Assembly: GCA_026387615.1 (NCBI GenBank) | Contig: JAPLLI010000199.1 | Coordinates: forward strand, 1-33,817 | Source of the DNA: Nitrospirota bacterium | GTDB lineage: Bacteria; Nitrospirota; Nitrospiria; Nitrospirales; Nitrospiraceae | DNA length: 33,817 nt | Direction of reading: 5' to 3' | Shown here: in pieces, positions 8,093 through 16,338 of the stretch | Layout of the letters: every line of letters starts with the position of its first letter | How positions within the stretch are numbered: the stretch's first letter is position 1 | The notes under the pieces: generated by a model | The model's input: only the letters and a program-made list of their open reading frames with translations | What the model was told of the DNA's origin: nothing | Database searches by the model: none | Position numbers and translations under genes: made by a program

Positions 8093-8908
8093 TTGACGCG
8101 CAACCTGGAACAGGAACTCGCCACGTTGATCGACACGGTCCGGAAGGCCGGCGCGCGGGTGCGCGAGCTGGTCCGGGACGGATTCGAGGTGCAGACGAAA
8201 CCGGACCATTCGCCGGTTACCACCGTGGACCACGAAGTTAACCACATCCTCTACGACATGCAGCGCCGGGAGTTTCCATCGGATGGATGGCTCTCGGAGG
8301 AATCGCCCGACGACCTGGCGCGACTCGACCGCGACCGTGTCTGGATTATCGACCCCATCGACGGCACCAGGGCCTTGGTGAATCGGGTACCGGAGTTCTG
8401 CATCTCCGCTGCCTTAATCGAACGGGGCTTCCCGGTCGTCGCCGCGATCCTCAACCCCTCCACCGATGAACTCTTCACGGCGGTGCGCGGCGGAGGGCTC
8501 TTCTTGAACGGCTCGCGCGTCACCCTCTCGCCCCTTCACGACTTCGATCCCGTCATCATGGTCGGCGCCAGAGAATTCCGGATCGACCGCTGGGCGACGC
8601 TCGCCGAAACCAGTCGCTGCCGCCCGATGTACTCCATCGCCCATGCCCTGGCCCTGGTCGCAGCGGGCCGTATCCAGGCCGCCTTTACCATCGACCCGGA
8701 ACATGAATGGGATGTGGCGGCCGGAGTCCTGCTCATTGAAGAAAGTGGCGGCACGATCAGCGACGGAGCCGGGAAACCCTTCGTCTTCAATCAGCCCCTG
8801 CCGACATTCTCCGGCGTCATCTCCGTGGCCGCCACGGCCGACAAGGATCTGCGCGCCAAACTTCAAATTCATGCCGAACAGGCCCGCTTGCAACCAGAGA
8901 GAACGTAA
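8093..8908 (+). CDS. Inositol monophosphatase family protein, CysQ-like (3'(2'),5'-bisphosphate nucleotidase)
   Basis: This 271-residue protein has the metal-binding motifs of the Mg-dependent, Li-sensitive phosphatase superfamily: 'SEES' at 68-71, 'DPIDGT' at 87-92 (Asp87, Asp90) and 'WDVAAG' at 206-211. Candidate substrates are phosphoadenosine phosphate (CysQ) or an inositol-type sugar phosphate. Overall sequence looks CysQ-like but the substrate is not certain. The start is TTG, supported by AGGAG nine bases upstream; no better ATG lies before the first conserved helix. It begins six bases after the membrane-protein gene and eight bases before the dehydrogenase gene. Confidence 0.85.
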   Translation: MTRNLEQELATLIDTVRKAGARVRELVRDGFEVQTKPDHSPVTTVDHEVNHILYDMQRREFPSDGWLSEESPDDLARLDRDRVWIIDPIDGTRALVNRVPEFCISAALIERGFPVVAAILNPSTDELFTAVRGGGLFLNGSRVTLSPLHDFDPVIMVGAREFRIDRWATLAETSRCRPMYSIAHALALVAAGRIQAAFTIDPEHEWDVAAGVLLIEESGGTISDGAGKPFVFNQPLPTFSGVISVAATADKDLRAKLQIHAEQARLQPERT

Positions 8909-8916
8909 GAGGCTCC

Positions 8917-9780
8917 ATGACCATTGCTGTGTTAGGAACCGGTCTTCTGGGTTATGCAATCGCCGAACGACTCCAGTCGGTCGGCCACCAGGTCACGGTC
9001 TACAACCGAACCGCCGCCAAGGCGCTCCCCCTCCAAGCCTGCGGCATCACCGTGGTCACGCGACCGGAGCAGGCCATGGCCCAGGCCGACTGTGTGGTCC
9101 TCATGCTGGCCGATGCAGCGGCGATCCATGCCGTCCTCCTCACACCGGCCTCGCTGGCAGTGCTCCGAGACAAAACCGTAATCCAGATGGGCACCATTGC
9201 GCAAAAAGAGAGCCTGGCCCTACAAGCCGAGATCGAGAAAGCCGGCGGATCCTACTGCGAGGCGCCGGTGTTGGGCAGCATTGCCGAAGCCAACGCCGGG
9301 ACCCTCTTGGTAATGGTCGGCGGGACAGAGGAGCAGTTTACCCAATGGGCTCCCCTGTTCCGTTCGCTCAGCCGAGAGCCGCGCCTGATCGGACCAGTCG
9401 GGAAAGCCGCCTCCCTGAAGCTGGCACTCAATCAATTGATTGCGGCGGAAATCTCGGCCTTCGCCCTGAGCCTCGGCCTGGTGCAACGGGCCGGCGTTCC
9501 CGTGGACACCTTCATGGCCATCTTGCGGGAAAGCGCATTGTTCGCCCCATCCTTTGACAAGAAACTGCCGAGACTCCTGACGAGGAACTATCTCCATCCG
9601 AACTTTTCCACCAATCATCTTTTGAAGGACGTGGCTCTCTTCTTAAACGAAGCCTCCGGCTACGAACTGACGACGAGCAGTCTGGAGGGAATCAAGCCGG
9701 TGCTGGAGCGGACCATTGCGCAGGGACTAGGCGAGGCCGATTATGCCTCACTCTATGAAACGATCAACCCGAAAGTCTAG
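8917..9780 (+). CDS. NAD(P)-dependent beta-hydroxyacid dehydrogenase (GLYR/HIBADH family)
   Basis: This 287-residue protein has an N-terminal Rossmann motif 'VLGTGLLG' (residues 5-12), a 'YNR' dinucleotide-selectivity region near 29-31 that suggests NADPH, and the catalytic 'GKAASLKLALN' segment with Lys168 and Asn172. The family includes 3-hydroxyisobutyrate dehydrogenase, tartronate semialdehyde reductase and glyoxylate/succinic semialdehyde reductases. The substrate here is not determined. It is the last gene of the leuC-led run, and the second palindromic repeat begins at the base after its stop codon. Confidence 0.87.
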   Translation: MTIAVLGTGLLGYAIAERLQSVGHQVTVYNRTAAKALPLQACGITVVTRPEQAMAQADCVVLMLADAAAIHAVLLTPASLAVLRDKTVIQMGTIAQKESLALQAEIEKAGGSYCEAPVLGSIAEANAGTLLVMVGGTEEQFTQWAPLFRSLSREPRLIGPVGKAASLKLALNQLIAAEISAFALSLGLVQRAGVPVDTFMAILRESALFAPSFDKKLPRLLTRNYLHPNFSTNHLLKDVALFLNEASGYELTTSSLEGIKPVLERTIAQGLGEADYASLYETINPKV

Positions 9781-9928
9781 CAGGATGCTGAAAAATTCCG
9801 CCAATCCAAGAAGCGGTGAGCGATGAACTATGAACAATGAAGCTAATTCTCATTTCAGCGTTCATCGTTCAGAGTTCACAGTTGTGTATTCGCTGCGGCC
9901 TGGCTGAACGAACTTTTTGAGCATCCTG
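9781..9928 (-). repeat. Palindromic intergenic repeat, copy 2 (inverted orientation)
   Basis: This 148-base element is the reverse complement of copies 1 and 3 and is nearly identical to copy 3. On the plus strand it runs from CAGGATGCTGAAAAATTCCG to CTTTTTGAGCATCCTG. It lies between two convergent genes. Its end begins at the base directly after the TAG stop of the dehydrogenase gene at 9780, and the other end is 15 bases from the stop of the next minus-strand lipoprotein gene. Confidence 0.88.
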
Positions 9929-9943
9929 TCCGGAGGTGTTCTG

Positions 9944-10396
9944 CTAAGGAGCAGGAGGCGTGTCGCTCAAGCTTGTCCGCGAATCTTTTCTGGTGAGGTG
10001 AAACGTCCCGCCTTTTTGCCCTGGCGCATAGTCGGTTCCGATACGGCTATACCACCAGCGCCCTTCCCCTTCTGAAAAATCCGGCGAGAACTCCACGGCA
10101 AATCCACCGTCCCGGTCGTTCTCCCGTTGAAACCACATGCCATGCCAGGTATGGCCGACGAGCGTTTGCGTCTCGAACCGCCCCTGTTTCCATTCATAGT
10201 GACCATTGCCCTGCTCGTCCAGAATCAGCCGGACCACCGCACCATCGACATATTCCCATTCACCGGCGAGAATCTGCCGGTCGCCTGGCTGAGAATCAGA
10301 AGACGCAACGGGATGCACCGTCTGATTGGCGCAAGCTCCCACGAATAATGAGCACAGAAGCAAAACGGGAATACCGATGGATCGCAACAGCATCAT
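9944..10396 (-). CDS. Hypothetical lipoprotein
   Basis: This 150-residue protein has a lipoprotein signal with lipobox 'GAC' near residues 20-22, followed by a linker. A beta-rich region from about 44 to 135 ('LAGEWEYVDGAVVRLILDEQGNGHYEWKQGRFE...', 'HTWHGMWFQRE', 'GRWWYSRIGTD') has many Trp and Tyr residues, like small lipocalin-like or beta-sandwich domains. I cannot assign a family. It is apparently monocistronic, downstream of the structured palindrome behind the aminotransferase gene. An adjacent second Met gives an equally good start. Confidence 0.72.
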   Translation of the reverse strand: MMLLRSIGIPVLLLCSLFVGACANQTVHPVASSDSQPGDRQILAGEWEYVDGAVVRLILDEQGNGHYEWKQGRFETQTLVGHTWHGMWFQRENDRDGGFAVEFSPDFSEGEGRWWYSRIGTDYAPGQKGGTFHLTRKDSRTSLSDTPPAP

Positions 10397-10488
10397 GATC
10401 TTCCAACTCCTCTTGCTCCATCCTGCTTACCATGAGGTAAAAAAACGGACAAGCGATCGAGCAAAACAAGCGCCGGATTTATCCGATT

Positions 10489-10599
10489 GCTCCCTTTTGC
10501 AAAAAGGGAGCGGCCAGACCGTCCTTCACTGCGCGCGTCCAACGAGGCCCTTTCGAGGGCGCGCGTTGCGCGAGCACAAAGGACAGTCTGGCCGCTCCC
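10489..10599 (-). terminator. Large palindrome / probable terminator of the aminotransferase gene with two alternative stems
   Basis: The arms 10506-10526 and 10579-10599 form a 21-base stem with one mismatch (GGGAGCGGCCAGAC pairs with GTCTGGCCGCTCCC). The interior contains a GCCCT-TTCG-AGGGC hairpin and GC-rich inverted segments. On the minus strand the long stem follows the aminotransferase stop by three bases and is directly followed by TTTTTGC, as in an intrinsic terminator. The GGGAGC arm can instead pair with GCTCCC at 10489-10494 in a second hairpin (10489-10511), so the two stems exclude each other. Confidence 0.65.
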
Positions 10600-10602
10600 C
10601 TG

Positions 10603-11766
10603 CTAGCCGAGTCGTGCGAGTCGTCGGCAGGCATCGTCAATATCGGCATCGACTTTCGCGTAACTAAAACGGACGAACCGGCTCCCCTCCGGTCCTGAAA
10701 AGAAGGCTTCGCCTGGCACAGAGGCCAGGCCGATCGTCTCGAGCAGATGCATTGCATGCTCTTTTCCCGTCGTGCCTGGCAGGCGCGTGACATCGGCCAA
10801 CACATAATAGGCGCCCTGCGGAATTGAGGGTGTCAGGCCGGCCTTCGTGAGGGCAGAACAGAATCGGTCGCGTTTCCGTTGATAGTCGCGGGCCATGTCA
10901 CGGTAATACGAACTGGGGAGCTCCCGAATGCCCACCGCCACCCCCGCCTGCAACGGCGTCGGAGCGCAGACATAGAGCAGATCGTTCATGGCACCGATCG
11001 CCTGAGCCCATTTCGCGGCTGCGACGCTGTAGCCGATACGCCAGCCGGTGATGCTGAACGTTTTGGAATAGCCGCCGATGGTAATCGTCCGCTCTGCCAT
11101 GCCTGGCAAGGTGGCGATACTCACATGGGTCCGGCCGTCATAGAGGAAGTATTCGTAGATTTCGTCCGTGAAAACGAACAAATCGTGCTGCTGCGCGAAT
11201 GCGGCGATCGTTTCCAACTCCTGCCGGCTGAACACTTTCCCGGAGGGATTGCCTGGCGAATTCACGATGATCGCCTTGGTTCTTGGCGTAATCGCTCGCT
11301 CGAGCTCCACGGCGGGGAAGATCCAGTCAGGCGCCTGCATCTTCACCATCACCGGAACCGCTTCAACCGCCAGCAGCGCGTTGATGTGGTACTGGTAATA
11401 GGGCTCGAAGAGGATGACCTCGTCGCCGGGATTGAGCAGAGCCATACAGGCGCAATGAAAAGAGCCGGTCGCGCCGGCGCTGACCGTGATGTCCGTCTCC
11501 GGGTTCGCGGTGATGCCGTTGTCTCGCAGCAACTTCATGGCCAGCGCCTGCCGTAGTTCGAGTAAACCGTCGAATCGTGAATAGACGTTCTTCCCTTGCT
11601 CCATTGCCTGGGCCGCGGCTCGCAACACGATCGGCGGAGCCGGCGTGTCGCAAACCCCCTGCGCCAGGTTAAGGCCCTTCGCATTCACGCAGGCCTGAGT
11701 CATGGCCCGAATCTCCGAATGGGCCAGGTCCGCCATTCGCTGATTGATGTGTCGCGTCATCGTCAT
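10603..11766 (-). CDS. Class I/II PLP-dependent aminotransferase
   Basis: This 387-residue protein shows the fold-type I aminotransferase pattern: 'NSPGNPSGKVFS' (169-180, substrate/PLP Asn173), 'FVFTDEIYEYF' (Asp201 and Tyr204) and 'GGYSKTFSITGWRIGY' with the PLP-binding Lys235. It looks like the aspartate/kynurenine/methionine-type branch; the amino donor cannot be told. The frame is open for 39 more codons upstream. The Met at 11766 is chosen because GGAGG lies just before it and because the conserved N terminus starts here; a second Met two codons later is also possible. It is transcribed alone, downstream of repeat copy 3 and ended by the 10489-10599 palindrome. Confidence 0.9.
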   Translation of the reverse strand: MTMTRHINQRMADLAHSEIRAMTQACVNAKGLNLAQGVCDTPAPPIVLRAAAQAMEQGKNVYSRFDGLLELRQALAMKLLRDNGITANPETDITVSAGATGSFHCACMALLNPGDEVILFEPYYQYHINALLAVEAVPVMVKMQAPDWIFPAVELERAITPRTKAIIVNSPGNPSGKVFSRQELETIAAFAQQHDLFVFTDEIYEYFLYDGRTHVSIATLPGMAERTITIGGYSKTFSITGWRIGYSVAAAKWAQAIGAMNDLLYVCAPTPLQAGVAVGIRELPSSYYRDMARDYQRKRDRFCSALTKAGLTPSIPQGAYYVLADVTRLPGTTGKEHAMHLLETIGLASVPGEAFFSGPEGSRFVRFSYAKVDADIDDACRRLARLG

Positions 11767-11871
11767 GTCCCTCCAGATCGAAGAGTCTCTCTTTTCGCAG
11801 AGCGATTCCCGACAGGTCAAGCCCTCTCTCCATGCAGAATAAAAAAGTAATTGTGGGAGAGAATACCCTGA

Positions 11872-12026
11872 CAGGATGCTCAAAAAGTCCGTTCAGCAAG
11901 GCCGCAGCGAATACACAACTGTGAACTCTGAACGATGAACGCTGAAATGAGAATTAGCTTCATTGTTCATAGTTCATCGCTCACCGCTCACCGCTTCCTG
12001 GATTGGCGGGCTTTTTCAACATCCTG
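11872..12026 (+). repeat. Palindromic intergenic repeat, copy 3
   Basis: This 155-base copy has the left end CAGGATGCTCAAAAAG and right end CTTTTTCAACATCCTG. It shares the GGCCGCAGCGAATACACAAC block and nearly the whole centre with copy 2, and differs mainly by a seven-base tandem duplication (CGCTCAC twice). Its right end lies one base from the stop codon of the broken LOG-like gene at 12028. It separates that gene from the aminotransferase promoter region. Confidence 0.88.
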
Positions 12027-12027
12027 C

Positions 12028-12470
12028 CTAGAGCAGGTCGCCGATCAATTTGACCGCTTCTTCCGGCGAGGCAGCGGCATGAACCAGCTGCGGTGCGAGT
12101 TTGGTGAACAGACCCACCCCGGCTTTGTCGGCACCCAGCAGAATCACGATCTTTTTGGCCTTCAGCGCCAAGGCCACCTCTGAAACCGTCCCGGTGCCGC
12201 CGAGCCCGCAGGCCAGTCCACATACCGAGAGACCGGCGCCTTGCCATCCGGCAGAATCCCGATCGTCAAACTGCCCGGCACTGACTTCGCTCCCTCACTG
12301 GCCGCGTCCATCACACCGCTCGCACGTCCTCCGGTTAAAATCACCCAGCCTTGCCGTGCGATGAGCTCTCCCAAGGTTTTGGCGTCAGCCAGTTCTTTGG
12401 CTCCGGCCTTGGCCGGACCCATGACCCCTATCACCGGTTTTCTCGTGGATCGTCGGATCGGACGTTTCAT
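12028..12470 (-). pseudogene. LOG/TIGR00725-like protein gene with internal deletion and frameshift
   Basis: The first part encodes 'KPVIGVMGPAKAGAKELADA', 'GWVILTGGRASGVMDAASEGAK' and 'GILPDGKAPVSRYVD', matching the N-terminal two thirds of the Rossmann-like LOG/TIGR00725 family (putative lysine-decarboxylase-like nucleotide-binding proteins). The next recognisable family segment, 'ACGLGGTGTVSEVALALKAKK', is in a different frame immediately afterwards. Remembered relatives carry about 25 residues between these points (a 'GSARN...NVLSSDVVI' type segment), so a stretch of some 70-80 bases is missing and the frame is shifted. The downstream frame continues to 'AVKLIGDLL' and a TAG at 12028. GTGAAGATC precedes the ATG at 12470. 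The function is probably lost. Confidence 0.8.
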
Positions 12471-12578
12471 GATCTTCACCTCACTGCACAAACGCGCTGA
12501 CACAAGCTGTAGCTAGCAGAAATATACACCGGGGGCACGGACTTGTCGCGCGATTCTTGCGAAGACACACTGCTCCGG

Positions 12579-13187
12579 TTAGGGCTTTCCCCACAGTTCT
12601 TCCAACTTCTGGGCACGCCCGCAGTTGTATTTGTAGAACTTGTACCGGACGGGATTCTTTTTGTAGAAATCCTGATGGTATTCCTCGGCTGGGTAGAACT
12701 GCGCGGCCGGGACAATCTGCGTGGCGATGGGCGCTGCGAACCGTGCCGATTGCTCGATCGCCTGTTTGGATAATTCCGCCAGCCGCTTTTCTTCGCTGGT
12801 CTGAAAGAACAGGGCGGCACGATATTGGCTGCCATGGTCGCAGAACTGTGCGTTCGCCGTGAGGGGATCGACGTTCCGCCAGAACACACCCAACAACTGC
12901 TGGAAACTCACCTTGGCTGGATCGTAGACCACTTCGACCGATTCCGCATGGCCGGTCCGGCCAGCGGACACCTCTTCATAACTCGGATTGGCGACTGTGC
13001 CCCCCATATAGCCTGAAATCACAGACGACACCCCCTCGACCTTCTCGAAGGCCTCTTCCATGCACCAGAAACAGCCCCCCGCAAAGTAAGCCTTGCCAGG
13101 AGCTGTCGCTTCTGTCGCGTGACCGGTCCAGGCTCCGAACAAGAACACCACCCCGACAAGCAGAGATCGCAGGACTTGTTTTCTCAT
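12579..13187 (-). CDS. msrA: Exported peptide methionine sulfoxide reductase A
   Basis: This 202-residue protein carries an N-terminal signal peptide (residues 1-24, 'LRSLLVGVVFLFGAWTGHA') and then the MsrA domain. The active site 'GGCFWCMEEAF' puts the catalytic Cys at 39 with Cys42 beside it. 'YPAEEYHQDF' and a C-terminal 'YNCGR' (Cys189, likely resolving) are also present. It reduces methionine-S-sulfoxide in proteins, here presumably in the periplasm because of the signal. AGGAGG lies eight bases before the ATG. No msrB is adjacent. Confidence 0.95.
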   Translation of the reverse strand: MRKQVLRSLLVGVVFLFGAWTGHATEATAPGKAYFAGGCFWCMEEAFEKVEGVSSVISGYMGGTVANPSYEEVSAGRTGHAESVEVVYDPAKVSFQQLLGVFWRNVDPLTANAQFCDHGSQYRAALFFQTSEEKRLAELSKQAIEQSARFAAPIATQIVPAAQFYPAEEYHQDFYKKNPVRYKFYKYNCGRAQKLEELWGKP

Positions 13188-13251
13188 GGAAACATCCTCC
13201 TTGCCGGCTCATCCGTTGGTCTTTGTACCCTTCTATGCTTGGCCAGACTCT

Positions 13252-14889
13252 TCAAAATCGCGACGCCGTCAACGTGATATCCGCGTAGGCCCAAGCCTTT
13301 TTGAAACGATCCTCCACCTCAGCCGCTTCGTCGTCTTTGTGTTGAGCACGGAGGCTTTGGATCAATCCGGTCAACGCCCACCCATTGTCCGGATGGCGCT
13401 GAAGATCCGTCCGATAAACCGATTCCGCTTCAGTCGAGCGGCCGGCCAGCAACAGGACCGTTCCAAGATAATGCCGGACCGGCACAGACCAGAACGGCGG
13501 CTCCGAGTAGGGAAGTCCCTCTTCTATTTTAACTCCGTCCTCGAACAGTCTGACCGCCTCATCATAATGTTGACGGTGTCTGGCAACCTCTCCCGCCAAT
13601 ATCCGCTCAGCAATATTGAGCTGCGCCCGCTCGGTCTTATCTTCTCCCCTGCGATCTAGTCGGATCTGTTTCGTCAGGCCGGCCAAGGCAGCATGTTCAC
13701 CCTCAGCTCCGGGAAGCCGGCCGGTCGCCAGATTGGCGAGGCCACGCCCTAGCCGCCACATCCCTTCCATCAATTGCATCTCCTTAGGCGGAGGCAGCTC
13801 CCTCAGGACCTCCGCCCATCGGCCGAACCGGATCATCGACAGGATCGGCGTCGAAAGATATTGCTCCTTCCACCGGTCCTTGCGGGCCTCCTCAAGCGTG
13901 ATGACCTCAGTCAGGTCGCGCGCTACTCTCATGGCTTCGACGTTGCGCCCCTCCATCGCCAGGGAGGCCCAGAGGAAATGGAGATTATGCGTGTAGTAGC
14001 CGTCGGCATAGTCGTCACGCTGGCGCCGGCTGGCCAAGTACTGCCGGTCTATCTGAACGGCCTGCTGATTCCGCTCCACCGCGTCATGGTATTTCCCAAC
14101 CCGCATATAGATGTGGGCGGGCATATGGACCAGATGCCCGGCGCCAGGCATCAGACCGGGCAATCGCTCCGCGCAAGATAAGGCCCGTTCCGGTTGCGGG
14201 GAGGCCTCAACCGCATGCAAATAATAGTGGCAGGCTCCCGGATGATCAGGAGTTCGTGCGAGCACGGACTCGAGCGTGGCGACGATCTCGTCTGTGCCAG
14301 GCTGCGGCCGCCCATCCGGCTTCCAGAAATCCCAGGGCCGCAAATCCATGAGGGCCTCCGCAAAAAGCGTGGCCGCATCGGCATCCTCGGGGAACCGCTG
14401 CGCCACCGTTCGCATGGCTTTCGCGTAGGCCTCATCGAGTCCCTTGCGCTTAGCCCCCTTCTGGCCCATATACCGTGCGACCAAGGATTCAATGTAGGCC
14501 TGCTCGGAGCGGGAGGCATGGTCTGCCAGCTTCCTGGCCTTCTGCACCAGCCCGATCGCCCGCTGTTCGTCCTTCTTCTCCATCACACTATTAATGTTGG
14601 GCCCGAGCGCCAGCGCCATGCCCCAATAGGCCATGGCCGCCTGTGGATCCTGTCTCGCTGCCTCTTCAAAGGAACGAATCGCTTCCTCGTGATTGAAGGC
14701 ATAGAGGAGTCGAAGCCCCTGATCGAAATAGCGCTGCGCCTGTTCCGAATGAGTCGTGATGGGATGGTGGAGGGAACCCAGATTGTCGAAAAGCGGCGGG
14801 ATTCCGGCCCGACCGGCAAGGGCTGCTTCAGCGATTGAACTGAGCGCGAACCAACAGGTCAGACCTATCATCAAGAACCTTGTAACCAT
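13252..14889 (-). CDS. Large exported TPR-repeat protein
   Basis: This 545-residue protein has a signal peptide (about 1-23) and multiple tetratricopeptide repeats. Clear ones are at about 45-85 ('AQRYFDQGLRLLYAFNHEEAIRSFEEAARQDPQAAMAYWGMALALG') and in the C-terminal third ('HYDEAVRLFEDGVKIEEG', 'GRSTEAESVYRTDLQRHPDNGWALTGL'). The layout resembles a family of periplasmic TPR proteins often annotated only as hypothetical. AGGAGG lies four bases before the ATG. No enzymatic motif was seen. It sits between tldE and msrA on the same strand but is separated from each by 60-110 bases. Confidence 0.85.
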   Translation of the reverse strand: MVTRFLMIGLTCWFALSSIAEAALAGRAGIPPLFDNLGSLHHPITTHSEQAQRYFDQGLRLLYAFNHEEAIRSFEEAARQDPQAAMAYWGMALALGPNINSVMEKKDEQRAIGLVQKARKLADHASRSEQAYIESLVARYMGQKGAKRKGLDEAYAKAMRTVAQRFPEDADAATLFAEALMDLRPWDFWKPDGRPQPGTDEIVATLESVLARTPDHPGACHYYLHAVEASPQPERALSCAERLPGLMPGAGHLVHMPAHIYMRVGKYHDAVERNQQAVQIDRQYLASRRQRDDYADGYYTHNLHFLWASLAMEGRNVEAMRVARDLTEVITLEEARKDRWKEQYLSTPILSMIRFGRWAEVLRELPPPKEMQLMEGMWRLGRGLANLATGRLPGAEGEHAALAGLTKQIRLDRRGEDKTERAQLNIAERILAGEVARHRQHYDEAVRLFEDGVKIEEGLPYSEPPFWSVPVRHYLGTVLLLAGRSTEAESVYRTDLQRHPDNGWALTGLIQSLRAQHKDDEAAEVEDRFKKAWAYADITLTASRF

Positions 14890-14994
14890 CTATCCTCCTA
14901 ATCGGTCGATATACCCACTCGCCGGTCCTCTCGACTCGTGCCCGAGCACTCCGTCAGGACATAGCCGGTCGTGGTCGCTCATGACGAACACGCT

Positions 14995-16338
14995 CTAGAA
15001 TCGGGTCACGCTGGAAAAGTTGAAATCGCGAAGCGCCATCGCCGGCACCAGGAGCTTGCCGGTCTCCGACGTGATCGCTTCAACCGGATGGGTAAAGGCC
15101 TCGACCCGGTTGAACACTTGCAGCGGGCTCTCGTGAAACCGGAAGTTCTTCAGCGCCGACACAATCGCGCCGTTCTCCACGAGAAACGTGCCGTCCCTCG
15201 TCATGCCGGTCAGGGTGAGATCGGTCGGATTGACCGTCCTGATATACCAGAAGTTCGTCACGAGAATGGCTCGCTCCGTCTGCTTAATCAATTCTTGTAA
15301 GTTCGGCAACGACGCTCCCGCTCCTGACAGGCAGGGAGCGTCGAGCGTGGGAATGGTCGTGACCCCCCGCTCTTTCGCTGTGAAACGATCGTACGACAAT
15401 TGGGTGAACGCACCTTCCGTAATCCAGCTGGACTCCACCGTCGGTAACCCCTCGGTAGTGAAGCCGACTCCCAGGAGATCCTCGCGCAACGGCAGATTAC
15501 GGAGGGTCAACCGCCGGTCAACGATCGGCTGACCCAGCTTGCCGGAGAGGGCGCTCGTGCCTTTCTCATAGGACTTGGCATCGAGCGCCCAGAGCAGTTG
15601 TGACCAGAGCCCTGCGACGGCAGCCGGCTCAAGGATTACGGGATAGCGCCCGGGCGGCAGTTCCCTCGCTTCCCCGCCGCGCTTCGCTTTCGTGATCGCG
15701 GTGATGGTCCGCTCATAGATCTTCAGATGGTCGATGGACCGATGGGCCGAGGCGCCCCAACCGGTCGCCTCGCCCGCCTGAACTGTGAGGCTGAACCGGG
15801 CCTCAGTCCGTTCTTCGTAGGCGAAGAGTCCGGTGCTGGCTGCCACGCCAACTGTGGCCATCGACGACGACACAATTCCGGCTGCGCCAAGCTGTTCCAT
15901 CCGGCATTGCGCAATGGCTTCGTTTGCATATTCCAGCCGGCGGGCCGGCCCGGCCGCAGCCGTTTCAGCCCGCGCCGTCGGCGGCGTCACATAATCCTGT
16001 CGCTCCACCGGCGGAAGATATTCCGGATCCTCCGGCGACAGACGCGCGATTTGCGAGGCTCTCGCCACCGTCTCTTGCACAGATCCAGCGGTAAAGTCCG
16101 TCGTGCCGGCTGTGCCCTGCCGCCGTCCGAAGGCCACCGTCACGCTCAACGAGCCTCGCCTCGTATCGACGTTCTGAATAATCTGATTGCTCGCAAACCG
16201 CGTCGTCCCGCCATGTTGATCCTGCACCGACACCAGCGTGTGATCGCCGGTCGACCGTTTCAGAACCAGCTCCGAAAGAAACCGGAATTCCTCCCGGCTC
16301 GTCAGCTTCGGCCAAGTCTTGTGGCTGGTCGTGCTCAT
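14995..16338 (-). CDS. tldE: TldE/PmbA-type subunit of the TldD/TldE metalloprotease
   Basis: This 447-residue protein belongs to the TldD/PmbA family but lacks the HExxxH zinc motif, as expected for the non-catalytic TldE subunit. It shows the family's 'GDHTLVSVQDQ' N-terminal region and a C-terminal 'NFWYIRTVNPTDLTLTGMTRDGTFLVENG' segment. With TldD it forms a heterodimeric protease that degrades unfolded or modified peptides and matures some RiPP precursors; no precursor peptide is visible nearby. The start at 16338 overlaps the tldD stop as ATGA. A 50-codon upstream extension is a tldD shadow. Confidence 0.88.
   Translation of the reverse strand: MSTTSHKTWPKLTSREEFRFLSELVLKRSTGDHTLVSVQDQHGGTTRFASNQIIQNVDTRRGSLSVTVAFGRRQGTAGTTDFTAGSVQETVARASQIARLSPEDPEYLPPVERQDYVTPPTARAETAAAGPARRLEYANEAIAQCRMEQLGAAGIVSSSMATVGVAASTGLFAYEERTEARFSLTVQAGEATGWGASAHRSIDHLKIYERTITAITKAKRGGEARELPPGRYPVILEPAAVAGLWSQLLWALDAKSYEKGTSALSGKLGQPIVDRRLTLRNLPLREDLLGVGFTTEGLPTVESSWITEGAFTQLSYDRFTAKERGVTTIPTLDAPCLSGAGASLPNLQELIKQTERAILVTNFWYIRTVNPTDLTLTGMTRDGTFLVENGAIVSALKNFRFHESPLQVFNRVEAFTHPVEAITSETGKLLVPAMALRDFNFSSVTRF

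Noticed and set aside
4863-12026. CRISPR array or insertion sequence as explanation of the repeats
   Set aside because: The repeats are far apart, in both orientations, about 150 bases long and without spacers of constant size. No transposase lies between the ends.
11935-12183. Short frame starting inside repeat copy 3
   Set aside because: The equivalent frame in the other repeat copies is not maintained, so it is not a gene carried by the repeat.
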